NCBI GenBank assembly: GCA_945911685.1
Contig: CAMEAW010000034.1
Span: forward strand, 1-25,808
Direction: 5' to 3'
Source: Bordetella parapertussis
GTDB lineage: Bacteria; Pseudomonadota; Gammaproteobacteria; Burkholderiales; Burkholderiaceae_B
DNA: 25,808 nt
This document shows positions 7,558 to 16,083 of this stretch, in pieces (the first letter of the stretch is position 1; each line of letters starts with the position of its first letter). The notes below the pieces were generated by a model. That model worked only from the letters and a program-made list of their open reading frames with translations. It was not told where the DNA came from and did no database searches. The position numbers were made by a program, and so were the translations under genes.

Positions 7558-10262
7558 TGTGCGGCCAAGTGTGCAGATTTGAACTTAGCGATCATGGCAC
7601 CAAGTTCAGCGTTTTGTTCGGGTTTAATTTCACGTCCACCATCATGGCCGGCATTCTCGACGATGAGTTGGGCTAGGCCCACAAGCCAGTCACCCATATA
7701 AATGCGGGTGTGATCAACGGCCTCATTCCCAATCGCGGGTAGTTGGCCTGAACTGATGCGGGCAGGCGGCGCGAATAATTTTTGCCCCTTGTTGACGCGA
7801 CTGTCGGGGCGACTCTCAAGCGGCCGATCGATATAGCCTAGCCATGCAATAAAATCAGCCAAGACAGTTTTGGCGGCTAAGACCTGTCGATCCACCAACT
7901 TGTCGCGCTTGGTACCGACTTGTTCTGTGCGGCTGACCACTTTGAACAGGTGTTCTTGCAAGTCGACACGTGCGCCAGCTGTCAATACTTCGTCGCAAAG
8001 CATTTCAGCAACAGGTTTTTGCAAACCAAAATACGTCAATAATTGTTCATCACTAGGCACGTTACGTAGATGCTCAAACCAAGCGCTCAAGACCAATTTT
8101 GCAAACCGAGCATCACTACCGGTTGGGGCAAGCTTTTGTGTGCTTTCGGCTTTAGCCGGCGCATCGCCAAACAGATCCAGCGCATCACCTAAACCAAACG
8201 GATCATCTCCAAGGTTCACCGCAGCAGGCGTATCAACAATAGCATCAGAGGGTTCGTCCTGCGCATCGACACCTGAACCTAAATACAGACTTTGCAAGTG
8301 GCTGTCAGACAACTGTAACTGCTGTTGGATTTCACCTAACAAACGAATACGAGGTGTTAAGGCTGTGACCACTTGTTGTGCGATCTTGCGCTTGGCCTCG
8401 ACCTCGCCCATGCCGTCTTGATGGAACCAACGTCCGAGTCGGTTATCGATGAGATCATGTAAGACATCGTTCATCAATTCATTGATACGCTCAAGCTTAA
8501 CCTCGCGCGTCGAGACCCTTGCTAGATACTGACTCAGGCGGTCAACCCCGCCGTCGTTGAGCGTCATCATGGCGCTCCAGGCCTGTGCAGGTTCACAAAC
8601 GTGTGTGCCAATCAGAGGCGCATGGGTGAAGGTTTTCTCCATTAACGACAACTGCGGGGCTACTGATTGGGTAATCGACCGCTCTTGTCCGCCTTCCACA
8701 TCCAAAAACGACACTGGGCTACGGGGCTTGCGAACCAGAAACGTATTGTTAAATTCAATGCCTTTCGCCCAGTCTTGCATCCAGGCAAAGCTGCCGAAAC
8801 GCTCGAGCATTGTCATCTGTACAAGATTGTTCCAAACCGTGTGCAGCATGTCTTCATCTTTGGTTAACGAATCGTTAATCTTGATGTCAAACATCGTGAC
8901 GGCCCAAATCAAACCGGGGTCGCGACGTGCGCGCTCTTCAGCGGTCTTGCCTTGCGTTTTATCAATCCATTTTGACAACACTGGGCCAACTTCGGTCACG
9001 TCAGATTGTTTGTGTGATGCCGTACAGACCACTAACACATTCATTTCTTGCGACTCGGTATAGCGCTCAAACAAATAAGCCACCTTGCCGCGCAACAACA
9101 ACTGCGCAATCGGGTTGCCGACTTGATCTTTGCCTTGCGCTGCGCTGATATCCGTTAGCGAATCTAAGCCAAGGCGCCCGCGGTATCCAGGAAAATCAAG
9201 TAAGTCGACATCTTCAAAAATCTTTTGATGCGGCTGATTGACAAGCGGAAAGGTGAGTTCGGCAGTCAGTGCAGCCAGTTGTGCCATCGTGACACTCTGC
9301 TGGGTCTGCGTCTGTCCGTCAATAATCGGCAATACATTGATTGGTAAGTCTTGCGCCCGGCCTAAACGCTGCAACATGTCAACGTTCATGATGCTGTCGG
9401 CTTGCGATAAGACCCCACTTTCGGTTTTGCGAACCAAAGCTTCGATCGGGGCAAAGACGCGAATGGGTTGCCCAAGTTGGGCTAAGGTTTGCGCCAAACT
9501 GAGAAACGCCTGGGTCAGTGTGTCAGCCTGCCCCCATAGACAACCAAAAAGCTGGGCACGATCTTGCACACTTAGGTAAGGCGCTAAGCTCACCGCACGT
9601 GGCAAAAACTCGGGTGCTAAGGGGCTAATTGAATTACCAAAGCTCTCTTTCAGATAATCCCAAAGCGACACCATGTCATCTTCGGTGATACCGGGTACTT
9701 TCTGCGCACGCTTGCGTGCCTCGAGCTCGGTTAACTTTCTTCTTGCAGCCACAGCATCAACGGGATTGCCAATTTTTTCAAAATTAAAATCATTGAAAAA
9801 CGAGTTTGCTAAAATTTTAACAAGCTCAATTTCTTCAAATAATTTCAACTCTAACGGAAATCCTACCGGCCCTTGCTTGGCTCGAAAACTAAAACGCGTG
9901 ACTAAGCCAGTGGCCTCTTTACCGCCGCCGGGCGGGTTAATGTGATTAATAAAATCGAGGCGCTGTCCATCGACAACCGTTTCAAGCTTTCCGTCGCCGC
10001 CAGCGGCGAGCGCCGAAATTAAATAAGATTTGCCCGCTTGAGATAGACCAAAAAAACCAACGGTTGAGGGCAGCCCCGCGGCGACGCCCAAGCTTTTAGC
10101 TTGGTTACGCACGCGCCGTAGACGATAAACCAAACTATCGGCCTCGCTATCCACGCTACGCGCGTTACCCCGTACACGATTAATCCAGTCAATCGCTTGT
10201 CCTGACTCTTGGTGAATCGTGGCCCAACCGGCCACTAATTGCTCTGCTCGTTGAATTGTCAT
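7554..10262 (-). CDS. srfC: SrfC family protein, large P-loop (dynamin-like) GTPase
   Basis: 902 aa from the ATG at 10262, which follows the srfB stop by 5 nt with a GAGG element inside the srfB end; an in-frame ATG at 10295 would overlap srfB and is less likely. P-loop GLSQAGKS lies at 72-79, the G3-like DVDLLDFPG at about 351-359, and a G4-region candidate TMFD at about 456-459, lacking the usual NKxD Lys. The large insertion between P-loop and G3, and the total length, fit the SrfC / putative virulence factor family. It is a soluble protein with no membrane segment. In Salmonella srfA-srfB-srfC are adjacent and were named as SsrB-regulated factors; the biochemical function is not settled. 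Association with SrfB in the cytoplasm is inferred from the conserved pairing. Confidence 0.9.
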   Translation of the reverse strand: MTIQRAEQLVAGWATIHQESGQAIDWINRVRGNARSVDSEADSLVYRLRRVRNQAKSLGVAAGLPSTVGFFGLSQAGKSYLISALAAGGDGKLETVVDGQRLDFINHINPPGGGKEATGLVTRFSFRAKQGPVGFPLELKLFEEIELVKILANSFFNDFNFEKIGNPVDAVAARRKLTELEARKRAQKVPGITEDDMVSLWDYLKESFGNSISPLAPEFLPRAVSLAPYLSVQDRAQLFGCLWGQADTLTQAFLSLAQTLAQLGQPIRVFAPIEALVRKTESGVLSQADSIMNVDMLQRLGRAQDLPINVLPIIDGQTQTQQSVTMAQLAALTAELTFPLVNQPHQKIFEDVDLLDFPGYRGRLGLDSLTDISAAQGKDQVGNPIAQLLLRGKVAYLFERYTESQEMNVLVVCTASHKQSDVTEVGPVLSKWIDKTQGKTAEERARRDPGLIWAVTMFDIKINDSLTKDEDMLHTVWNNLVQMTMLERFGSFAWMQDWAKGIEFNNTFLVRKPRSPVSFLDVEGGQERSITQSVAPQLSLMEKTFTHAPLIGTHVCEPAQAWSAMMTLNDGGVDRLSQYLARVSTREVKLERINELMNDVLHDLIDNRLGRWFHQDGMGEVEAKRKIAQQVVTALTPRIRLLGEIQQQLQLSDSHLQSLYLGSGVDAQDEPSDAIVDTPAAVNLGDDPFGLGDALDLFGDAPAKAESTQKLAPTGSDARFAKLVLSAWFEHLRNVPSDEQLLTYFGLQKPVAEMLCDEVLTAGARVDLQEHLFKVVSRTEQVGTKRDKLVDRQVLAAKTVLADFIAWLGYIDRPLESRPDSRVNKGQKLFAPPARISSGQLPAIGNEAVDHTRIYMGDWLVGLAQLIVENAGHDGGREIKPEQNAELGAMIAKFKSAHLAAQ

Positions 10263-10267
10263 GCCGA

Positions 10268-13249
10268 TTACCTCACGCTGCCGCTGTCGAGCCAATATTG
10301 CGAATCACCCAAGCCCGCATCTACCATCGTGTTGAGTCTGAATTTAATTTTGCTTTTTGAACCGCCCTCTACCGAAGCCAGCTCAAAACTCTCGGGCCCA
10401 GAACGCTCACTGCGCTTAAGAGAGACTTTCAGCACCACCCCTTTCGAGGCGAGCTTCTCACGCAGTTCACGATCATCGACACTTAAGGTGTACAACGGCG
10501 ACGCCGGCCAGCGCTCGGTCTCCAGCTGCCTAAATCCTAGGCGCATGGATCCACGCATTTCGAAGGTAGTATCCGGAAACTCGTACTCCTCGTTGTCAAG
10601 ATCAATGTTGCGATAAAACAAGTTGGCGTCTTTGATCGCGTTGTTGTTATCGATCATGCCAATAAAGCGCACGGTCGAATAAGGTTTAAACGCAGCCGAT
10701 CTAAAAAAGAAATTAGGCAAGCGTAGGCTGCGGCTTAACAAGCACAGCATGGCACCCACCGCTGCTGTGCTCTTTGGATCATCAATGCGACCGTTTTTAT
10801 GAAAGGGATACCAAGGGCCTGTGCGATATTGATGCATGGGTAAGATACGCCCCGCAGGCAGGGCCAGCAGTGAGCGGACATACGCCAACACACCAGGCAT
10901 GCGCGAGGGTCGACCCGTCAGCAGTAAAACGTCGGGTTGATAGGCGTACACCACCTCAGACATCGCTTTTAAGGTCTTGCAGATGTTCATCTCGCCACGT
11001 AAAAACAACTCGTGCAAGCGGCGTAAGTTGATCTGTATACCAATGTCAAGAATACTGAAGCCGATGGCGTGCGTTCCACCAGCACGTTGCACTGCAGAGT
11101 TGATGTAAGCCAGCACGTCACTGGTTGGTTGCCCTGCTTCGCCGAGCAACTCTGACACAAGCCGAGAGCCCAGATTGCCGGGCTCGAGTGGATCGTACTT
11201 CTCGTATTCTTTGATCACACTTAAGGCGACTGGGTAGAGCACCTGCAACGTAAATTGCTGCCTAAGCACTGCGACCTGAGCATCAAGCGATTCACTGCCC
11301 ATCAATTTTGAGACGAGCGCATCGGGCTCTGGTACACCTGAAGTTTTAAAGCCCACGGTGATTGCGGGCAACACGACCGCGCGAATGACATCGAGCACGA
11401 TGTCATCGCCGGCTATTTTGAAACCATCGCGAAACCGTTGCTCAGGCAGAATATAAGCACCACCACCCACCTCACGTCCAGTGTTACCCTCGCCCTTATC
11501 CAAAAAGTATTCGTTGATCACTAAATCGGTCGTGCCCCCGCCGATGTCAATCGTGGCGATCGAAACGTATGGATCAGTCGAACCGGCTCGCGGTGGCTGA
11601 TCAGGGCGCGCCAAGGCCTGAAAAAACTCTTCAGGCCGACCGCCAAAGTTATTTTGCGTTTCGCTAAACAAGTAAACGACCTGTCCACAGGTCGCTTCAT
11701 CCCACTGCACATGCACATCAGGAAAAGGTGGAAACGCTAGATCGCGCTCTTCTTTGGTGTCAACGCCCGCATCCTCAGGATGCCAACCCATACTCTTCCA
11801 GATCAAGCCAATCGCCTGACGCATGCGCTGTTCAAAAATCTTGCGCTCGGGTTGCGGCATGGCGGGGGGCACGGTCAAAATAATCGAACGCAGGTGGCGA
11901 GGAACGCGCCCATGACTTTGACGTAAACGTTGCGCGGGGCTGTTGATCTGCGCCAGTGCCTGTGCCAGTACCTCAGAAAGCATAAACGTCATTAACGCGC
12001 TTCGCGAGTAATGGGGATGAAACACGGGCATGCGATCAAAGGGATCAAGCGTATACAGTGCCTCTCCCATTTCATTAATCAGGCGCGATACCGGCGCCGC
12101 TGTGGCGTGCGGTTCGGTTTCGCTTTTAATGTAAGACGTATTGAAGCGCCAGCCCGGTTCAAAACTATCCTGATCCCACAAGTAGCGCTTGGGGCTCGAT
12201 AATCCGGTGGCACCTTCAGTTCCTCGGCGTAGGCTTGCGAGTCGTGCCGCCTCGTGACCGATTCGGGCGATCGTCGGCCACAAAAAAGCATCATTGCGTC
12301 CGCTTTGCACTGAAAAATGATCTTTGCCAAACGAGGCCTGCGCGAACTCGATGCGACTTTCAAAGGCTTCGTGATAAACGTGTTCTGGGTGCGAAAGATC
12401 GCGCAACTCAAGTTCATACCGGCGCCTTAAACCATCGTTTTCTTGAGGATGGTCTTCAATCAAGATGCCACAGGTACGTGAATTGCCAACGTCGAGCACC
12501 ATGTCGACTTCGATCGGCTTGTATAAATCGTTGGCCTGATTCGAAATCACTTTGATCTCGGGTAACGCTAACTGAGTACCTAGTAGATGCAAAATATTTA
12601 AGTAGTGCGCCTGATGGTGCAACTCGGCAGCCTCAACACGTATATCTTCGGCGTCGCGTTTGAGCCTTGGTTTCGCAAGATCACTAAACAGCTCTTGTAG
12701 CCAAGCGTTCAGCCATTGTTGATCCAGAAACCAGCCCATTTCATGTGAGCGATGGGCAAACGCAAAACTCGTCCCAGCTTTAACATCATCGGTTGACGGC
12801 CCCATGTAAGCGGTGTCGCTGCGACCTTCAATGACCTTAGTGTCAAACGCAAAGGTGATGCGGTGTGTATTGCCCGAAGGATCTAGACCGGCAGCGACTT
12901 CTGTAATGCGCACACGCGCCCAGTTCGACGGGCCTTCTTCAAAACGCGCCGGTGGACTGAAGCGAAAGTACGGCACAGGCAACCAAGTATCAATCAACAA
13001 ACGCAAGGACTGATCCAGACTCACATCAAAGCGCGAGGCCACTGCTTGTTTTTTATCGTCGTACGAAAAATGCAGCTTGCCGGTGCGCTCATCCTCTTGC
13101 AATCTGGCCAAAGGGCCAGCTTCGCCCATTTTTGCAAACTCACCTGACTGGCCTTTGATCACAAAGGTTGCCGCAAAGTCTAAAAACTGAACCCCGCTCC
13201 CCATGATGAGCGTAGTCTGTTCTTCGAACGCGTTGATATCTGCAAGCAT
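10268..13249 (-). CDS. srfB: SrfB family protein, Hsp70/actin-like ATPase
   Basis: 993 aa, the usual size for SrfB. The ATG at 13249 follows the srfA stop by 14 nt, and the first residues (MLADINAFEE, then SGVQFLDF) have the form I expect at the SrfB N-terminus. ASKHA-type nucleotide motifs are visible: phosphate-1 MVLDVGNSRTCGILI (about 250-264), phosphate-2 IATIDIGGGTTDLV (about 564-577), adenosine motif VLLLTGRPSRMPGV (about 774-787) and a connect-2-like segment STAAVGAMLCLL (827-838). No membrane segment or signal peptide is present, so it is cytoplasmic. It sits between srfA and srfC with almost no spacing, which suggests a fixed stoichiometric complex. The Hsp70-like fold implies ATP-driven conformational change or assembly; the partner is unknown. 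Confidence 0.92.
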   Translation of the reverse strand: MLADINAFEEQTTLIMGSGVQFLDFAATFVIKGQSGEFAKMGEAGPLARLQEDERTGKLHFSYDDKKQAVASRFDVSLDQSLRLLIDTWLPVPYFRFSPPARFEEGPSNWARVRITEVAAGLDPSGNTHRITFAFDTKVIEGRSDTAYMGPSTDDVKAGTSFAFAHRSHEMGWFLDQQWLNAWLQELFSDLAKPRLKRDAEDIRVEAAELHHQAHYLNILHLLGTQLALPEIKVISNQANDLYKPIEVDMVLDVGNSRTCGILIEDHPQENDGLRRRYELELRDLSHPEHVYHEAFESRIEFAQASFGKDHFSVQSGRNDAFLWPTIARIGHEAARLASLRRGTEGATGLSSPKRYLWDQDSFEPGWRFNTSYIKSETEPHATAAPVSRLINEMGEALYTLDPFDRMPVFHPHYSRSALMTFMLSEVLAQALAQINSPAQRLRQSHGRVPRHLRSIILTVPPAMPQPERKIFEQRMRQAIGLIWKSMGWHPEDAGVDTKEERDLAFPPFPDVHVQWDEATCGQVVYLFSETQNNFGGRPEEFFQALARPDQPPRAGSTDPYVSIATIDIGGGTTDLVINEYFLDKGEGNTGREVGGGAYILPEQRFRDGFKIAGDDIVLDVIRAVVLPAITVGFKTSGVPEPDALVSKLMGSESLDAQVAVLRQQFTLQVLYPVALSVIKEYEKYDPLEPGNLGSRLVSELLGEAGQPTSDVLAYINSAVQRAGGTHAIGFSILDIGIQINLRRLHELFLRGEMNICKTLKAMSEVVYAYQPDVLLLTGRPSRMPGVLAYVRSLLALPAGRILPMHQYRTGPWYPFHKNGRIDDPKSTAAVGAMLCLLSRSLRLPNFFFRSAAFKPYSTVRFIGMIDNNNAIKDANLFYRNIDLDNEEYEFPDTTFEMRGSMRLGFRQLETERWPASPLYTLSVDDRELREKLASKGVVLKVSLKRSERSGPESFELASVEGGSKSKIKFRLNTMVDAGLGDSQYWLDSGSVR

Positions 13250-13263
13250 GAAGTGAGGTCCGG

Positions 13264-14820
13264 CTATTTAGGTGCGTGTCGCATGGACACAGGAAAGGAC
13301 GTACCGTTGTCGTATTGCCCATGGCAAGCAGCTTGATTACCAGCGCCTGGGGTACAAGCGACTTTAGGTAAAGCCATGGTGGTGCCATCCGTGCATTTTG
13401 CGGTGCCGCGATCATTGATTTGCATCGTGCGGCCTTGCATCTGGGCGACGACTGAGCCGGTGCATTGCACGCCATCGCCTCGCCTGACCGTGGCACGCCC
13501 TTGCCCATTGCCCTCACTAAAGTCATAGTCAAGACGCACGGGTTTGCCGGTGGCGGCATCTTGAATGCCCGTCCCTGCACTCCACGAGCCCTCTAAAAAA
13601 CGGGTCGAGCCACTGCTTAGCGCGGCATCTGGTATCAACATTGGATTGCCGAGTTGACCGCTCGCGCCAGGACCAGGCGCTTGGTTGTTTGCACCAGGAG
13701 TCGCAGTATTGGTGTTGCCGGTGGCATTGGGTTGCTGGGTCGCAGTGTTGATGTTGTTGGTGGCATTGGGTTGTGGCGTGGTCGCGTTGAGCTGAGGCTG
13801 CGTGCTTTCGGGTTGGCGACCTGCTGTTGCCGGTGTGTTCGGTAATGCTTCTGGTTGTGTTTGTGTACTCGTTAAAGGTGCAGGTGTCGAGGTGTCAGGC
13901 GCGATTGAGGGATTCGCACCGGGTTGCGCGCCAGTAGTACCTGTTTCGACTGCGGTAGGCGATCGAGTCACTCCGGGTGTCAAGTTTTGCGCGCCATTGG
14001 TGATGACGGTTGAGCTTTCTGTTTGCACATCGACACGACTAGGCACACCGACCCGCTGTTCAAGCAACGCCTCTGGCTTGCTCGTCGGGCCCGAGGGTGT
14101 TGAGGGGACGCCTGTTGGGTTTTGTTGAGGCTTAAGCGCAAAGTCGGGCGTGGTCTGCAGCGGCTCTAAAAGCGGAACCGCCCGCACCAACCAAGGCGGC
14201 GCACCACAGCTGCGCAACAATAGCAGCAACAGCAAAAGAATCAACAATAAAAGCAGTAACCACCACCACCAAGCACGACGTTTAGTCGGCGCAGCCGCTT
14301 GCGCAACTGCGGGGGCTGCCATCACAGGACGCAGACTGACAAAGGGATCCGTTGGCAGCGTTGCTCCCTGTGCGTTAAACCCCCAAAAGGTCAAAACGGG
14401 CTTGCCGTTAACTAAAAATATGAAATTAGAATCCGGAAAGAAAAATACTTTGCCTAGCAGGGGTAGTACCGTTTTCTTTTCACGTATTGCCTGATCAGAA
14501 TGTGCTTCGGTACCTTCCATCTGACGCACCGCATCGTCAAGTTTACGCTGTGCAGCGTCTAACATAATCAGGGCGTGTTCACGTTCTTCGGGTGTGGCTG
14601 CAGACCACGGCACGACATCGCCGCGCTCGGGCGCATACCAGTCGATCACACTGCCTTGTTCATTGCGTTGAGGGATCGCCAGACAATTCGCTACGTCAGC
14701 CCCGGCTTTTAGTCGGACAGCCTCTCTGAGCTGAAAGGCAACCGAATAGATCGGTTGACCCGCTTCGCCAATAGCGCTGTAGTTTTGCGGATTACCGCTA
14801 GTGAGCAGTTGACCAGCCAT
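13264..14820 (-). CDS. srfA: SrfA family membrane-anchored protein
   Basis: 518 aa and first gene of the operon. The N-terminal domain (about 1-165) carries the features I associate with SrfA proteins: early GEAGQPIYSVAFQLRE, NCLAIPQRNEQG and a DWYAP...PWSAA segment. KRR followed by WWWW and an extreme Leu/Ile run (about 183-202) is the single membrane helix, N-in. A roughly 200-residue Pro/Thr/Gln/Asn-rich stalk follows, containing a 13-residue tandem repeat. The C-terminal domain (about 400-518), with four cysteines and beta-type sequence (LEGSWSAGTG, FSEGNGQGRA, CTGSV), should be periplasmic. The start at 14820 has an AAGG about 11 nt upstream that is part of an inverted repeat. It probably anchors SrfB/SrfC to the inner membrane. 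Confidence 0.9.
   Translation of the reverse strand: MAGQLLTSGNPQNYSAIGEAGQPIYSVAFQLREAVRLKAGADVANCLAIPQRNEQGSVIDWYAPERGDVVPWSAATPEEREHALIMLDAAQRKLDDAVRQMEGTEAHSDQAIREKKTVLPLLGKVFFFPDSNFIFLVNGKPVLTFWGFNAQGATLPTDPFVSLRPVMAAPAVAQAAAPTKRRAWWWWLLLLLLILLLLLLLLRSCGAPPWLVRAVPLLEPLQTTPDFALKPQQNPTGVPSTPSGPTSKPEALLEQRVGVPSRVDVQTESSTVITNGAQNLTPGVTRSPTAVETGTTGAQPGANPSIAPDTSTPAPLTSTQTQPEALPNTPATAGRQPESTQPQLNATTPQPNATNNINTATQQPNATGNTNTATPGANNQAPGPGASGQLGNPMLIPDAALSSGSTRFLEGSWSAGTGIQDAATGKPVRLDYDFSEGNGQGRATVRRGDGVQCTGSVVAQMQGRTMQINDRGTAKCTDGTTMALPKVACTPGAGNQAACHGQYDNGTSFPVSMRHAPK
13701..13779. repeat. 39-bp tandem repeat in the srfA stalk
   Basis: Two imperfect copies, starting at TCGCAGT (13701 and 13740) with a 39-bp period, encode the paired QPNAT-containing 13-residue segments of the stalk. 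The frame is preserved, so copy number changes would lengthen or shorten the periplasmic linker. Confidence 0.7.
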
Positions 14821-14830
14821 TCGGATCAGA

Positions 14831-14930
14831 CCTTATCTAGGGGTTGAGCAATTCATCACTTTCATTCGACTAGTCTGGCTTCTTTGTGTGTCAGACGAGC
14901 GACAAACAAACTGTTCTCTATTAGATAAGG
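14831..14930 (-). promoter_or_regulatory. Inverted repeat able to mask the srfA ribosome binding site
   Basis: Minus-strand CCTTATCTA (14930-14922) is perfectly complementary to TAGATAAGG (14839-14831), and the AAGG of the second arm is the only Shine-Dalgarno-like element before the srfA ATG at 14820. If transcription starts upstream of 14930 the arms could pair over an 82-nt loop and block translation. A start at the TAAAAT hexamer would remove part of the first arm, so this depends on the true transcription start. Alternatively the two copies are binding sites for a dimeric regulator. Confidence 0.35.
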
Positions 14931-15057
14931 ATTTTACACAGGTAGCGCTAAGTTTTTCGCTGACGATGAGGGGGATTGTCTAGATGGACGCTTAGTTCAA
15001 ACATCGTACCGATACGTTGGCCGGCTTTGGGTCAGTGGCATCAAATCGCAAATCGTT

Positions 15058-15165
15058 TTAAGCTAAAATTAGCTTAGGCAAAGACATGAGGCGTGTGTTC
15101 TGAGTTTCAGGCTGCGCTGCCTCCCATTCGTTCTGTATCGCGTCACACTGAGCCTGCGGCAACAT
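15058..15165 (-). CDS. Possible 35-aa small ORF downstream of ddpX
   Basis: ATG at 15165, 11 nt after the ddpX stop, with AAGAG 7 nt upstream. The predicted peptide (MLPQAQCDAIQNEWEAA at its start) has plausible composition, but I recognise no family and it has no signal or membrane segment. Its last codons lie in the 18-bp palindrome. It could equally be chance. Confidence 0.2.
   Translation of the reverse strand: MLPQAQCDAIQNEWEAAQPETQNTRLMSLPKLILA
15059..15076. repeat. 18-bp palindrome
   Basis: TAAGCTAA-AA-TTAGCTTA, perfect 8-bp arms. It is not followed by a T-run on either strand, so it is more like an operator or a weak stem than a terminator. Confidence 0.5.
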
Positions 15166-15176
15166 CACAAAACTCT

Positions 15177-15899
15177 TTAGCGCACACTCAAATCATCATG
15201 AATCTCAAAATCAAAGTAAGTCTCAGGAAACGGCTCGGCGCTTAGCGTAAAGTGCCACCATTCTTTACTGTACGGCGTAAAGCCATACGTCTTCATCGTG
15301 CGCTGAAGCAAGGCGCGGTTTTGCTCTTGCGCAACCGATAAGCCCGCGGCATCCAGCCAAGAGCGTGGGCTAAAAAAATCAAAGATAGTCCCCATATCCA
15401 ATGGTTCAAAAGGTGCTGACAGGCTCACCAGCGTCAGATCGACGGTACTTCCGCGGCTATGACCAGAACGCCCCGCAATATAGCCCTGTGAAAACAACTC
15501 AGTTTTCTCAACCTCTGGGTAATAACGCTGTTTCATCTTGCTGTCAGACAAGTCTTTCGCCCAGCGAGCAAAATGATTGACGGCGCGCTGCGGCCGATAA
15601 GCATCGAAGATCAACAGGCCTAGGCCCTGCTCGCGCAGTTCTGCCTGCACTTTCGCCAAGGCCAGCGCGGCAGCTTGCGTCAAAATCGCGCGCACTCCCG
15701 AATATCCGTCAACGGTCGCACCGACAAAATTGTCAGCAAGTCGATAACGCAAGTCAGTGCGGATATCGGGTATGACTTGATCAACATAGACAAAGCCTGA
15801 AGGCAGATTTTGAGAGAAAGCACTGTCATTCATACCAAAACCAAGCCATAAAAAAAATGAACAAGTCAGCAGACCACAAGAGCGTCCAAAGACGCTCAT
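15177..15899 (-). CDS. ddpX: D-alanyl-D-alanine dipeptidase (VanX/DdpX family, M15D), exported
   Basis: 240 aa. The start at 15899 has AGGGG 7 nt upstream. A signal peptide (about residues 1-30: hydrophobic core, then SAFSQ) implies a periplasmic enzyme, unlike cytoplasmic VanX. The zinc site is intact: His147 and Asp154 in SGHSRGSTVD and His216 in EWWHF, with catalytic Glu213. FDAYRPQ (98-104) supplies the conserved Arg102. It hydrolyses D-Ala-D-Ala released from peptidoglycan, for salvage of D-Ala as nutrient or for cell-wall turnover. The gene is 130 nt downstream of an amidase gene on the same strand and may share its transcript. The symbol is that of the E. coli family member; no van regulator is nearby. 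Confidence 0.92.
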   Translation of the reverse strand: MSVFGRSCGLLTCSFFLWLGFGMNDSAFSQNLPSGFVYVDQVIPDIRTDLRYRLADNFVGATVDGYSGVRAILTQAAALALAKVQAELREQGLGLLIFDAYRPQRAVNHFARWAKDLSDSKMKQRYYPEVEKTELFSQGYIAGRSGHSRGSTVDLTLVSLSAPFEPLDMGTIFDFFSPRSWLDAAGLSVAQEQNRALLQRTMKTYGFTPYSKEWWHFTLSAEPFPETYFDFEIHDDLSVR

Positions 15900-15924
15900 C
15901 GTGACCCCTGAACCTCATTCTGTT

Positions 15925-16083
15925 GCATCGATACCGTTATCATTGTTTGGACTCTTACATATTCTGGGTACACGGATACCGCAATCATTGTTTAGACTTT
16001 TGCATACGCCCGCGGCTCCGGTTCTACCATCATTGGTTTGATCCTTGTACATATTCTTGCTGCGTCTGCGCCGAAATCATTGG
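15925..16083. repeat. Degenerate 45-bp tandem repeat spanning the amidase 3' end and the ddpX leader
   Basis: ATCATTG(G/T)TT cores begin at 15939, 15984 and 16029, exactly 45 bp apart, with a weaker fourth core at 16076. The first two units also share GATACCG (15930 and 15975). The unit at 16029 includes the amidase stop codon, so the array runs from coding sequence into the intergenic region. Confidence 0.75.

Larger units (their letters stand above)
14821..15176. other. Intergenic leader between ddpX and srfA
   Basis: 356 nt. It holds the srfA upstream region, a 9-bp inverted repeat (14831-14839 / 14922-14930), an 18-bp palindrome (15059-15076) and one possible 35-aa ORF close to ddpX, each listed separately. 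A TAAAAT hexamer (14936-14931, minus strand) preceded by TG is a candidate extended -10 for the srf operon, but no good -35 accompanies it. I see no tRNA, no T-run terminator after ddpX and nothing else coding. Confidence 0.6.

Noticed and set aside
7870..9063. Plus-strand frames of 183 and 168 aa
   Set aside because: Both lie wholly inside srfC on the opposite strand, and the translations have no recognisable domain.
13140..13580. Minus-strand 146-aa frame over the srfA/srfB junction
   Set aside because: It overlaps two well-supported genes in another frame and its composition is not protein-like.
15177..15899. Vancomycin-resistance vanX gene
   Set aside because: The catalytic residues match, but the protein is exported and no vanH, vanA or vanRS-like genes are adjacent, so a salvage or cell-wall-turnover dipeptidase is more likely.
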